Positions 25,821-34,657 of a DNA stretch of 64,000 nucleotides are shown one piece after another (within the stretch, counting starts at the first letter, position 1; every line of letters starts with the position of its first letter). Made by a program: the position numbers and the translations under genes. The notes under the pieces are model-generated. The model was not told the origin of the DNA, did not search any database, and saw only the letters and a program-made list of their open reading frames with translations. The DNA lies in NCBI RefSeq assembly GCF_024266705.1, contig NZ_CP100757.1, positions 496,001-560,000 of the forward strand, written 5' to 3'. Origin of the DNA: Natrinema gelatinilyticum (GTDB taxonomy: Archaea > Halobacteriota > Halobacteria > Halobacteriales > Natrialbaceae).

Positions 25821-26732
25821 ATGGAAGAAGAGGTCGGCGACCAAATCGATCAGGACGTGGTCGATGCGATTAGTTCGCTCGGAAACGCACATCGACTACA
25901 AATATTGATGGCGTTAGATAACGTGGAGCAAGAGCATCAAGAGCCGTGGCACACGATGTCCTTTACGGAACTGTACAACGCGATGGATGTCGACAGCACG
26001 TCCCAGTTTTCGTATCACTTGGACCGGCTCGTCGGGCAGTTCGTACGTGAAACGTCCGACGGATACAGACTCACGTACAGCGGCCACAAGATCGTACGCA
26101 CGATCGTCTCCGACGTGTACGAAAGTACTTCGACGTTCGAGGACAGCGAGGTTTCTGGGGTTTGCCTCTTCTGTGAAGCGGCCTCGCTCATCGCGACGCT
26201 CGATGCCGAACAGTTCCGAATTCGCTGTACGGAATGCGATGCGATCCTCATCACTGACTTCTTCCCGCAAAGCCAAACGCGTGACCGGTCGCCAATGGAG
26301 GTGATCGAGAGCTTCGGATACCGTATCTGGAGTATGTACGTTCAGCTACGAGGCGACGTCTGCCCGGAGTGTTTCGGCCCGGTCGAGAGAACTGTTGACG
26401 TGTACGAACACGGCGGGAAACCGGTTCACCTCCACGTCAATTCGTGTCGCGAGTGCCATCACAGAGTCAGTTTGCCCGTCGAAGTGCCAGTCGCGTTTCA
26501 CCCGGCGGTCCACTACTCGTTTTGGGAGCACGGTATTTCGGTACTGGACGTTCCACTGTGGGAGTTTTTCGAGTATCTCACATCGGGGACGATTGCAACG
26601 ACGATCGTCTCCGACGATCCGTTCGCAGCGTCGTTCGACGTTACGCTGGCCGACGAGTCGCTCCGTCTCAGCATGGACGAGACGGCGACGGTCACACTCG
26701 AGCGATCTGATGGTGAGAGCTCCACTACATGA
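25821..26732 (+). CDS. ArsR-type winged-helix regulator with zinc-ribbon C-terminus
   Basis: This 303-residue protein has an N-terminal winged helix (ISSLGNAHRLQILMALD, then TSQFSYHLDRLVGQFV, residues about 15-75). It continues with YRLTYSGHKIVRTI, typical of haloarchaeal ArsR-like regulators. Two Cys pairs (CLFCEAAS...CTEC, and CPECFGPVE...CRECHHR) suggest zinc ribbons between residues 115 and 220. It is preceded by AT-rich sequence suitable for a promoter. It follows the sulfur locus on the same strand, 281 bases later. Its target is unknown. The stop (26730-26732) coincides with the first bases of a TnpB-element right end, so its last codons border mobile DNA. Confidence 0.85.
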   Translation: MEEEVGDQIDQDVVDAISSLGNAHRLQILMALDNVEQEHQEPWHTMSFTELYNAMDVDSTSQFSYHLDRLVGQFVRETSDGYRLTYSGHKIVRTIVSDVYESTSTFEDSEVSGVCLFCEAASLIATLDAEQFRIRCTECDAILITDFFPQSQTRDRSPMEVIESFGYRIWSMYVQLRGDVCPECFGPVERTVDVYEHGGKPVHLHVNSCRECHHRVSLPVEVPVAFHPAVHYSFWEHGISVLDVPLWEFFEYLTSGTIATTIVSDDPFAASFDVTLADESLRLSMDETATVTLERSDGESSTT

Positions 26733-26876
26733 CATCCTCCGCGCCGTAAACGGCGCAGTTTCCTCCCTGGGAGTCTCAGCCGGTCTACGCGTCCCTGGAC
26801 GCAACAGTCCCGCCACGGTGAACGGTACTCGGGTTTGTGCGCTGGTCGTTGGGACGGAGAGAGCGGAGTGACTCCT
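26730..26876 (-). mobile_element. right-end remnant of a type B TnpB element
   Basis: Read on the minus strand, this matches the last part of the intact type B element (50807-50953). It has the segments around GGAGTCAC and CTCTCCGTCCCAACGA, then GAGACTCCCAG, then a hairpin and GGAGGATGTC. Only the tail of tnpB and the end structure remain. It abuts the next element directly. Confidence 0.65.
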
Positions 26877-27362
26877 TAGCTGTAATTGAGGGCGCTAAGC
26901 CCCCTTCTGCTCACGGCGACGCCGTTCGCATGGTCAGCGGGACCGACGGTCCCGCGCTATCCGCAGCGAGCGAAGCGAGCAGGGAGGGGAGACAGCGCCC
27001 GCACGTCTTGGTTTCGTGTGAATCGGCACCCTTATTATCCCTTCGGTTGAAGGTGGTAATAAGATGCTCACCACGCTTCCGGCGGTGTTCAAACGCGACA
27101 ACAAGCGTGCATCGTCGGTTGTGGCCGAGTGTCGAACCGGTAGGAGTGGGACACTCCGAACCACCTGTCAAGGGAAGCCGCCTGTGGAGTCTGGAACCGT
27201 CCGCAGAACGCCGTTGGCGTTCTGCCGGGCCGCACGAGACGCTCCGCGTCTTGTGGACGCTGTGGGATCTGTTCCTGCACGTTCCGACACAGAAACAGGA
27301 CGCTCCGTCCGCACCAAGCGAGGGCTGGGTAAGCCCGAGCGCGGTAGGGCAGGGTAGTTCAC
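26877..27362 (+). mobile_element. internally deleted type A TnpB element
   Basis: It opens with the same TTAGCTGTAATTGAGGGCGC left end as the intact element at 4660. It closes with GGTAGGGCAGGGTAGTTCAC, like 6184-6203. In between, most of tnpB is missing; a damaged tail can be traced around 27135-27190 (GTGGGACACTCCGAACCACC and GCCTGTGGAGTCTGG). The copy has no complete protein and would be non-autonomous, but it retains both ends and thus possibly an omega RNA scaffold. Confidence 0.65.
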
Positions 27363-27776
27363 TTCCGACAGCACGTGTCGGAACACTCGTCCCTCACGGG
27401 AAGGGCAGGACTCTCTTACTGTCAAAGGTAGCCGCGATCGGAGTACCCCCCGACTTTGGCCGACATTGATGGCGCTGAAACGTGGAAACCACATTCCGAC
27501 CGCAGGGAAGGGCCAACAGCGACGAGCGTCACGAGCGTACGGTCCCTTCCGAGTCAGACCGTCGCAAAGAACCCATACGGAGCGATCGTGAACTACAAAC
27601 GGGAGCGATTCGTTGCTCATATCGTCGCTTACACTGTTGAAAACGCGGCCCTCATCGCAGGGACGTCCCGTCATCTGAGATCCCTGCTAGTGGTCTTCTC
27701 GAGCCAACTGATCTCCGGATTCCGAACACCGGCCCGTATCTTGGCGGCAGTCGATCGACGCTTCGGAGTGCATTCG
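27363..27776. other. intergenic, no gene recognised
   Basis: Between the deleted TnpB element and the end of the hydrolase gene I find no convincing ORF, RNA gene or repeat. Confidence 0.4.
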
Positions 27777-29171
27777 TCACCGTCCGCCGATGGCCTCCCG
27801 GGCGAAGGTCTGGAATTCGTCGGTCCGCATCGCACGTAGCGTCACACCGAAGTGACCACAATCCCACTCGAGTCGGTTCGCCGCTGGGACGTCCCACTCG
27901 TCCAGCGTTTGCCGTAATGTACCGTATTTCGTCATATCGTCGGCTAATCCACCGACGGGATAGATTTCGTCGGGGGCGATTCCGGGAATCGATGGAGTAG
28001 TGAGTAGATCGTCGAGTGCGGCCATGTTGTCCACGTTCCAGCCGGCCTCTCGCAGTGCAGCCGTCACTCCGAGGATCTCGGTCAGCGAACTCTCGAACAG
28101 TAATTCCGAGACGTCCGCCGATGCGGCCACCGGGAGGGCGAAGTCGGGTCGCATCGACTCGGGCCACACGTCTGCATAGCTCGTAACGAACATCGAGACG
28201 ATCCCGCCCATGCTGATACCGCCGACGCCGACCCGAGGTGCGCCGCGGTCGCGGGCCCACTTCGTGAGCACCGCTATTTCTGCGGCCTGTGCCTCGTACA
28301 GTTCCACTGCGCTCACGGGCATTTTGGCTAAATAGGGCTCGCCAGTGTAGAAACCCGTCCGTTCGCGGCGTCCGTGCCATGGCGGAATCGGTAGGATAAC
28401 GCGACAGCCTGCGGGGGCCAATCGGCGTCCGACGTATTCCTCCTCGGTCCAGTATTCCATCACGTCACACGCCATCGCCAGCCCGGTCCCGAAGATGAGC
28501 GTCGGAAGCGGCTGGCTCTCGGGTGCGTCCCAGGGTTCGTACACACGGGCGTATGCCTCGTCGTCGATGAAATTCGAGGGAGAGGGGAACCGGAGGAGAT
28601 ATTCCCTCGTCTCGGGCCCCTGCATGGTCTCCGACGAGTGTACGTCAGGAATCGATTCGGGCGCCCCGTACACAGTCTCAGGGGACAGGTCGCTCCAGTC
28701 CTCGATCGTCGACGCGGGATCCGGAATCGAAAAGTCCACGATATCGATCCATCCGGCCTTGCTGAGGAATTTGAACGTCTTCTGCGGGGAGACCCACTGT
28801 CCGCCCGCTTCTCGCCGCTTCGTCTCGAGTTCGTTTCGTTCGTCGACGGTCGATACCTGACCGTTCCAGAAGTGCTGGTTCCACTCATCCGAAATGCGTT
28901 GGAATCGGGCTCGAGCGTCCCGGTGGCTGTACAACGCTTCAGAAATAGAGTCGCGCATCCCCGAATCGACGGACTCTGGCGTGTCCAGTTCGCGGAGGAA
29001 CGCGTCGACGTCCGTTCCTGCGACGTCCGCTGCGGCTCGAGCGCGAAGGACCGTAAACTCGCGGTCCACGGATGCGATTTTGAATCGTTCGAACAGACCG
29101 GAGTGGAAGAGACGCCCGACTGGCGACGTGATAACCTTATGAATTCGGGGCGTCCGGAGCTGATTGCTCAT
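27777..29171 (-). CDS. alpha/beta hydrolase, ABHD18/DUF2048-like
   Basis: This 464-residue protein has an alpha/beta-hydrolase core. The nucleophile elbow is GVGGISMGGIVS, with Ser near residue 318. An oxyanion-region strand, LPTLIFGTGLAMACDV, is near 228, and a late His appears in WDCGHFGVTLRAM near 440. ILPIPPWHGRRERTGFYTGEPYLAKMP resembles the ABHD18/DUF2048 group. The first 190 residues are extra and may form a lid. No signal peptide or lipobox is visible. It is divergent from a TetR gene across a 212-base region with repeated catatga motifs, which suggests TetR control. Substrate unknown; a lipid or xenobiotic ester is plausible. Confidence 0.78.
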   Translation of the reverse strand: MSNQLRTPRIHKVITSPVGRLFHSGLFERFKIASVDREFTVLRARAAADVAGTDVDAFLRELDTPESVDSGMRDSISEALYSHRDARARFQRISDEWNQHFWNGQVSTVDERNELETKRREAGGQWVSPQKTFKFLSKAGWIDIVDFSIPDPASTIEDWSDLSPETVYGAPESIPDVHSSETMQGPETREYLLRFPSPSNFIDDEAYARVYEPWDAPESQPLPTLIFGTGLAMACDVMEYWTEEEYVGRRLAPAGCRVILPIPPWHGRRERTGFYTGEPYLAKMPVSAVELYEAQAAEIAVLTKWARDRGAPRVGVGGISMGGIVSMFVTSYADVWPESMRPDFALPVAASADVSELLFESSLTEILGVTAALREAGWNVDNMAALDDLLTTPSIPGIAPDEIYPVGGLADDMTKYGTLRQTLDEWDVPAANRLEWDCGHFGVTLRAMRTDEFQTFAREAIGGR

Positions 29172-29323
29172 ACGAACTGATTCGACGAGCAGCTATATGA
29201 ATATGATTGTTCTCTCGTTCATATGAGACGATAGAACCCCAACATGCGGCTCGAGTGTTCGAATATTGCGGAAAGATCGATCGATACCCATATGAACGTG
29301 CAGGTGTATCGATTCATATTGAG
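29168..29323. promoter_or_regulatory. repeated TTCATATGA-like sites between hydrolase and tetR
   Basis: Copies or half-copies of TTCATATGA / TCATATGAAC lie at about 29168, 29196, 29217, 29289 and 29312 on alternating strands. The cluster spans both promoters of a divergent tetR/target pair, the usual place for TetR operators. Binding is inferred from repetition and position. Confidence 0.5.
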
Positions 29324-29383
29324 CGGGTACTGGCGCCGCATACGACGTCCGGGCCGTCGATACCCGATACCGATAAACGATTC

Positions 29384-29980
29384 ATGCCACAATTCACCGA
29401 TGACCGGCGTCGCGAGATCCGGCAGTCGCTACTTCGAACGGGAAGAGAACGATTTGGGGAGTACGGACTCGAGGAAACGAGCATCGCAGAGCTGACCGAC
29501 GATGCCGACATCGCCGCGGGAACGTTCTACTCGTTTTTCGACTCGAAAGAAGAACTTCTCGCGGCGATCCTCCAACGAGAAGCGGAGACGGTCTACGAAG
29601 ATCTCCGCGAAGCCCTTCGTGATCACGAAGACGACCCCGAGACGGGACTCCGGCAGTTCCTCGAGATCGCCAGCGACTCCATCGTGTCGAATCCCTTGTT
29701 CCAAGGAACGATAGATCGCGACGAACGTAAGCGCCTTCGAGACGAACTCGATCAGGGCACGCTACGATCGACGCGACTCGAGAAGCGGTCGGTGCTGATT
29801 CCGCAACTCAAAGACTGGCAGCGGCGAGGCCTGATCATCGACGCAGATGCGGAACTCATCGCCCAGTCGCTGATCTACGTGTCCTCCCTCCCACTCCATC
29901 GGGACGAGTTCGGAACCGATCAGTATCCGATGGTCCGCGATTTTCTCTTCGACTTGGTGGTCTCGAGTCTCGTCGTTTAG
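29384..29980 (+). CDS. TetR/AcrR-family transcriptional regulator
   Basis: This 198-residue TetR protein has the N-terminal helix-turn-helix in GEYGLEETSIAELTDDADIAAGTFYSFFDSKEELL (split by eye: ETSIAELTDDADIAAGTFYS is the recognition part, residues 28-47). An all-helical ligand domain follows. The ATG at 29384 is preferred because HTH homology begins soon after; the frame is open to 29207 but that part covers the operator repeats. It is divergent from the alpha/beta hydrolase, its probable target. Confidence 0.88.
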   Translation: MPQFTDDRRREIRQSLLRTGRERFGEYGLEETSIAELTDDADIAAGTFYSFFDSKEELLAAILQREAETVYEDLREALRDHEDDPETGLRQFLEIASDSIVSNPLFQGTIDRDERKRLRDELDQGTLRSTRLEKRSVLIPQLKDWQRRGLIIDADAELIAQSLIYVSSLPLHRDEFGTDQYPMVRDFLFDLVVSSLVV

Positions 29981-30263
29981 ACATCGGTCGGCCCCTGGTC
30001 ATTCGACCATCGTCGGACTTCGCTCGAAATATCTCGCGGTGAGTACTCAACTGGGGTACGGCGAGTACTCGAGAGCCGAGTAGTCGATGCTGCCACAGCA
30101 CCGTGAATGAACGGAGACCGGGGAGGGAACTCAGCCGCTAATATTATCAATAAACCAGTTAAATAAATTATTTTATAATATAGATGAAATATTGCCACTT
30201 GTCCCTGTTATAGGGGCATAGACCCTAAGTTGGGGCTATTTGAAATCCGATACATCTATCCAA

Positions 30264-31709
30264 ATGTATCCCCTCGGTGGCTCCATGAGGGGGAGTCGTA
30301 TTCTGGCCGTGGTCGTCGTGACAGGTCTCGTCGTCCTCGCGGGATGTGGCGCTATCGTCACTGAGGACGCGCCAACAGGGACGACTGACGATTTGCCGGA
30401 CGGAACACAGAACGGACCGATAGCGAGTCCGAACGGAACGCTCTCCGTCCATTTCATCAACGTCGGCCAGGGGACGAGTACGCTGATTGTGGGGCCGACG
30501 AACGAGACCATGCTCATCGATTCGGGGGACTGGTCCGACGACGGCGAACACGTACTCGCGTATCTCAGGGCCCGCGACATCGAGCGAATCGACTACCTCG
30601 TGACGACGCACGCGGATGCGGATCACATCGGCGGCCACGAGGCAGTCATCGACTACTTCGAGACACGAGGAGAGGGAGTCGGTGCAGTGTACGACCCCGG
30701 GATCACGTCGAATTCGCAAACGTACAGCGACTACCTGAACGCCATCGAAGAGTACGACGTGATGCTCTACGAGACGCGGGCCGGAGACCGGATCCCGCTC
30801 GAGGGGGTCGAGACCGACGTGCTCGCGCCACCTGCCGAGTATCTCGCGAGCGACGATCGGAACGAGAACAGTATTGTCGTTCGACTCGGCTTCGGCCGCT
30901 CGAGCTTCCTGCTGCCAGGGGACGGAGAAGCAGCCAGTGAGCGGTACCTCGTCGACGAATACGGGTCCCAACTGAACGCGACTGTCGTGAGAGCGGGCCA
31001 TCACGGAAGCGAAGCCAGCTCAGGGAGCGAGTTCCTGGACGTCGCTGAACCGCGCATCGCCGTCATCTCGAGTGCGTACGACTCCCAGTATGGCCACCCC
31101 GACGAAGAAGTACTCCAGCGGTTTTCTCAGCGGTCGGTCCGGACGTACTGGACGGCGACCCACGGAGATGTCGCGTTGACGAGCAACGGGTCGGCGATCA
31201 CGGTCGCGACCCAACGTGACGCCCCGACTACACCGCTCGCGCTTCGAGACGGGGAGCCCATCGAACCGGATTCCGACGAGGCGATGCCGGTCCGCGCGAT
31301 CGTTCCAGTGGGTGGGTCGGCGACAACGACGACCGTGGCCGACGGCGGAGCGACGACCGAGCCGACGGGAGAAGAGAGTGCGCTGTCGATCAGTGCGGTT
31401 CACGAGGACGCCCCGGGGGACGACACCGTCAATCTGAACGACGAGTACATCATACTCGAAAACACAGGTACCCGACCGCTCGACCTCACCGGCTGGTCGG
31501 TCACCGACGAGGCGGGTCACGCTTATACGTTCCCGAGCGGATTCGCGCTCGATTCAGGCGCGCGGGTTACGCTTCACACCGGCAGCGGGACGGACTCCTC
31601 GAGTGACCTCTACTGGAGTTCCGGCAGCGCCATCTGGAACAACGCCGGAGACGTTATTATCGTGAGAAACGATAGCGGAACTATCGTGCTTCAGGAGGAA
31701 TACCAATGA
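30264..31709 (+). CDS. secreted lipoprotein with ComEC-like metallo-beta-lactamase and lamin-tail domains
   Basis: The 481-residue protein has a hydrophobic signal ending in the lipobox VLAGC (Cys near residue 29), so it should be anchored outside the cell. Residues about 60-320 form a ComEC/Rec2-type metallo-beta-lactamase domain: FINVGQGTSTLI, TTHADADHIGGHE, LLPGDGE and VVRAGHHGSEAS. After a Thr-rich linker, residues about 380-480 look like a lamin-tail (LTD) domain (YIILENTGTRPLDLTGWSVT). Similar extracellular MBL-LTD proteins occur widely and may degrade nucleic acid or other phosphodiesters. Its stop overlaps the DUF3006 gene by ATGA, so the two are co-translated. Confidence 0.85.
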   Translation: MYPLGGSMRGSRILAVVVVTGLVVLAGCGAIVTEDAPTGTTDDLPDGTQNGPIASPNGTLSVHFINVGQGTSTLIVGPTNETMLIDSGDWSDDGEHVLAYLRARDIERIDYLVTTHADADHIGGHEAVIDYFETRGEGVGAVYDPGITSNSQTYSDYLNAIEEYDVMLYETRAGDRIPLEGVETDVLAPPAEYLASDDRNENSIVVRLGFGRSSFLLPGDGEAASERYLVDEYGSQLNATVVRAGHHGSEASSGSEFLDVAEPRIAVISSAYDSQYGHPDEEVLQRFSQRSVRTYWTATHGDVALTSNGSAITVATQRDAPTTPLALRDGEPIEPDSDEAMPVRAIVPVGGSATTTTVADGGATTEPTGEESALSISAVHEDAPGDDTVNLNDEYIILENTGTRPLDLTGWSVTDEAGHAYTFPSGFALDSGARVTLHTGSGTDSSSDLYWSSGSAIWNNAGDVIIVRNDSGTIVLQEEYQ

Positions 31710-32002
31710 CGTGCGACGGAACCTACACGGCGGTCGTGGACCGCTTCGAGGACGACCTCGCAGTGTTGTTGCTCGAAGACGACGGCGAAACGACCGGCGA
31801 ACTGGTGGTCAACGAAGACCGACTCCCCGAGAGCGGACGACACGTCGGTGCAGTAGTGGACGTCGAACTCGAGGACGGAAAACCGGTCCGGATCACGTAC
31901 GAGAACCAAGAGACGAACGATCGAGCGACGGCGGCACGACGGCGATTCGACGAGTTATCCCAGCGACCACCAGCGACGGACGACGAATCCGACTCGCGCT
32001 GA
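31706..32002 (+). CDS. DUF3006 family protein
   Basis: This 98-residue small acidic protein matches DUF3006: YTAVVDRFEDDLAVLLLEDDGET, then VNEDRLPE and a charged C-terminus. It forms a compact beta domain. DUF3006 genes are frequently next to ComEC-like MBL genes, as here, where the ATG overlaps the lipoprotein stop by four bases. No catalytic residues are evident; function unknown. Confidence 0.85.
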   Translation: MTCDGTYTAVVDRFEDDLAVLLLEDDGETTGELVVNEDRLPESGRHVGAVVDVELEDGKPVRITYENQETNDRATAARRRFDELSQRPPATDDESDSR

Positions 32003-32267
32003 ACCTCTCACGCGATATATGAGTGCCACGTGGGGTCGGTGGCAAAGAACAGGGTCCCATCGTCAGTATCACTACCTTTAACGGCGAGAGATAGGGATTA
32101 GCAAAACAATTCATAGTTTTGCTTCAGTGCTCTTCAGAGACTGACAAATATGCAGTGACGAATACAGCGCGCGAATGCAGCATGGATTGCCGCCCCAGTC
32201 AGAGGATAGCCCGATTGTTCAGTAGAGGTCAGGCATTTATCGATGCAAGGGTGTATTGTTACTTTGT

Positions 32268-32555
32268 ATGCCCGAAGAAGTTCTGTTCAAATCAGAGAGT
32301 GGCCAAACCCGAGAAGAAATCGCATCGTATCTTCACAGCGTCGCTGAGAAGTTCGAACAAGGCGATGCTGTCACGCTAAAATCTGGTTCCGAGTCCGTGA
32401 CGATAGAACCGCCAGCCCGCCCGACGTTTGAGGTCAAAGCCGAACGCGAGGGGCCAACAGACGGGCCCAGTAAATTGAGTATCGAGTTCGAACTCGAATG
32501 GGACGAGAACGGCAGTGAGGGGGACGTCGGAAGTGACCAGTTAGAAATCGAGTGA
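32268..32555 (+). CDS. amphi-Trp domain protein
   Basis: This 95-residue protein begins MPEEVLFKSESGQTREEIASYL and continues VTLKSGSESVTIEPPARPTFEVKAERE and LSIEFELEWDE, the pattern of the amphi-Trp domain common in haloarchaea. The fold is a small antiparallel beta sheet with a helix; its function is unknown. The ATG at 32268 is chosen over a frame start at 32256 because the domain begins there. It stands alone between the DUF3006 gene and a repeat. Confidence 0.8.
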   Translation: MPEEVLFKSESGQTREEIASYLHSVAEKFEQGDAVTLKSGSESVTIEPPARPTFEVKAEREGPTDGPSKLSIEFELEWDENGSEGDVGSDQLEIE

Positions 32556-32640
32556 TCAATTAGCACATCTTCACAACACTGCTTTTAGCGTTCTTTCTAA
32601 GTGAGAAACGGAAACTGATGATGGAGACTCTCAAACGGTA

Positions 32641-32749
32641 AGTGTAGCTTCAACCATGAACTTGTGAGTACATCATCCTACGATCAAACTGCCAGTTCCA
32701 GCTCATTTTTCTGAAGCCATGTAAGATACACAGCGCAGATGTAGCAGGG
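32641..32749 (+). repeat. ~108-base inverted-repeat family, copy R1a
   Basis: This copy starts AGTGTAGCTTCAACCATGAA and carries CTTGTGAGTACATCATCC. It is nearly identical to 35875-35982 (same orientation), and its reverse complement resembles 34549-34657 and 36629-36735. The rest of the 32556-32944 gap holds no gene. A shorter stretch like the inner end of the repeat (ACAGCGCGCGAATGCAGCA) occurs at about 32165. Confidence 0.6.
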
Positions 32750-32944
32750 AAACGACATACCTCCGGTTACCTCGAGTCGTTAAGTACAGAGAATCGGTAT
32801 ATCACGTCGAGTTGCAATTTATCCAGGTTCTGTCAGAAGCTGTCCGCTGAATATAGAGGTTGGGTTTAACCCAGGATGTCTTTAGACAGAATTTGAACAA
32901 ACTTTGAAAAATCTTCTTTAGCTTTGGCCTCTAAGGCCTCAACT

Positions 32945-34462
32945 ATGAACATTAAGGCGATGCCGATAAAAACCCGCGATTTTGTCTCTTATTCTGAGAT
33001 TTTATTCTCTATCCTCGCAGGGGTAACCGGGGTCGCTGGCTCGTATGCTGTCGCGGGATACACCAGACAGTTCATCGTCGCACCGATCGACGCCCTCGTC
33101 GTACGACTGACGCCCGGATTGATCGTCGCGTTCGTCATACAGAACGTGGGCGAGCAGGGACATCTCCTTCACATCGCGCTGTCGTTCACGATCGCGATCG
33201 GAGTACTCGCAGGCACTGCGATAGTCGGGCTTCTCGTAGCGCGGCGATTCGGTCAACCCTCCGCGGGCGTACTCCTCGCCGCCACACTCGCGTGGGGGGT
33301 GACGACAGCGATTACGACTGAGCCAACGCTCGCACTCGGTGCGGCTGGGCCAGTAGCAGTATTTACCGCAGTCGGTACTGCGCCGTTTAGTTCGGCGGAA
33401 CACGACCAGTCACGGCGGAGCGCACTCATCTCCGGTGCGAGCGCACTCACCTTCATTGGAGTATCGATCGGCCTCGGGCGGCTGGTGACGACCGGCGGCC
33501 CGGCCAGCGACGAGCGCGGGGAGATAGATGAAGAGGTATCGACACTCATGCAGGAGGCCGAGAGTAAGTCCCTCGACATCGAAGGCGATATCCCGAGCTT
33601 GGTAAGTACGTTCGACGAATTCTACAACGTGGACATCGCGCAGTTCGACCCGGACCTGTCGGCCAAAGGGTGGTCGCTGACCGTCACTGGTGAGGTCGGG
33701 ACGGACATCACAGTTGCGTTCGACGAACTAACCGACATGCCGACAGAGCGACGGTTCGTGACGCTTCGCTGTGTCGGCGAGAGCCTGAACGGTCACAAAC
33801 TGGACAACGCCGTTTGGACCGGGACGCCGATTAAGCCACTACTGGAGGAAGCCGACCCGGAAGGGGAGTGTCGGTGTGCGATGCTCCGCGCGGAGGACGA
33901 TTACTTCGTCCAATTCCCGATCGAAGCGCTCGAAGACGGGTTCCTTGCGTGGGGGATGAACGGCCAGGCGCTCCCACAGTCCCACGGTCATCCTGTGCGA
34001 GTACTTATTCCCGGACACTGGGGGGAGACGAACGTCAAGTGGCTCGACGAGATCGAATTACTCGACGAGGAGATGGACGGCTACTGGGAACAGCGCGGGT
34101 GGCACGGAACCGGCCCGGTGAACACCGTCGCCAAACTCTGGAGCGAGTCCATGCTGGGCAACGGAAAAATCGAAGTGGCAGGCCACGCGTACGCCGGGAC
34201 CCGCGGCGTCGACGTCGTCGAGGTTTCGGTCGACGGCGGCGACACCTGGCAGGATGCCGAACTGTCGGAACCGCTGCCGGGCGAGGACGTGTGGCGACAG
34301 TGGCGCTTCGAATTCGAACCCCAGGACAGCCAGATGGTCGTCGTCCGGGCGATCGATGGAGACGGAACCGTTCAGGCCGAGGAGCAGTCGGACTCGTTCC
34401 CAAGTGGTGCCACGGGATGGGTCTCGAAGACGGTGAATATGATGGACGCATCCTCATCGTGA
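32945..34462 (+). CDS. membrane-anchored sulfite-oxidase-family molybdopterin oxidoreductase
   Basis: The first 190 residues carry about five predicted transmembrane helices. The rest is a sulfite-oxidase-type Mo domain with the ligand Cys276 in VTLRCVGESLNG, then NGQALPQSHGHPVRVLIPGHWGE. A C-terminal Mo-co dimerisation domain has AYAGTRGVDVVEVSVDGGDTW. Family members oxidise sulfite or reduce biotin- or methionine-sulfoxides; this group uses an unguanylylated cofactor. The Mo domain follows the helices, so it is membrane-tethered, with the side not certain. ATG 32945 is preferred to a TTG at 32924. Inverted repeats R1a and R2a bracket the gene exactly. Confidence 0.85.
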   Translation: MNIKAMPIKTRDFVSYSEILFSILAGVTGVAGSYAVAGYTRQFIVAPIDALVVRLTPGLIVAFVIQNVGEQGHLLHIALSFTIAIGVLAGTAIVGLLVARRFGQPSAGVLLAATLAWGVTTAITTEPTLALGAAGPVAVFTAVGTAPFSSAEHDQSRRSALISGASALTFIGVSIGLGRLVTTGGPASDERGEIDEEVSTLMQEAESKSLDIEGDIPSLVSTFDEFYNVDIAQFDPDLSAKGWSLTVTGEVGTDITVAFDELTDMPTERRFVTLRCVGESLNGHKLDNAVWTGTPIKPLLEEADPEGECRCAMLRAEDDYFVQFPIEALEDGFLAWGMNGQALPQSHGHPVRVLIPGHWGETNVKWLDEIELLDEEMDGYWEQRGWHGTGPVNTVAKLWSESMLGNGKIEVAGHAYAGTRGVDVVEVSVDGGDTWQDAELSEPLPGEDVWRQWRFEFEPQDSQMVVVRAIDGDGTVQAEEQSDSFPSGATGWVSKTVNMMDASSS

Positions 34463-34548
34463 CAATACCTGATAGAATCTACGCCGGTAAGTTAGCACGA
34501 ACACTGGAAATTTGATTCCCCTATTAGGGGTTGAAAGAAACGAAGCCG

Positions 34549-34657
34549 TTGTGCTGAACTCATCCTCTAAGTCTCGCACGTCGTTACTGTCAGTTCACAG
34601 TTCCAATCTGTCACTGCATGGATGCTGATACTCACAAGTCGAAGGGTGAAACACCAC
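34549..34657 (-). repeat. ~108-base inverted-repeat family, copy R2a
   Basis: It contains GTTACTGTCAGTTCACAG and CTCACAAGTCGAAGG. It matches 36629-36735 closely in the same orientation and, in reverse complement, the R1 copies. It ends at the left tip of the IS630 element. Confidence 0.6.
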
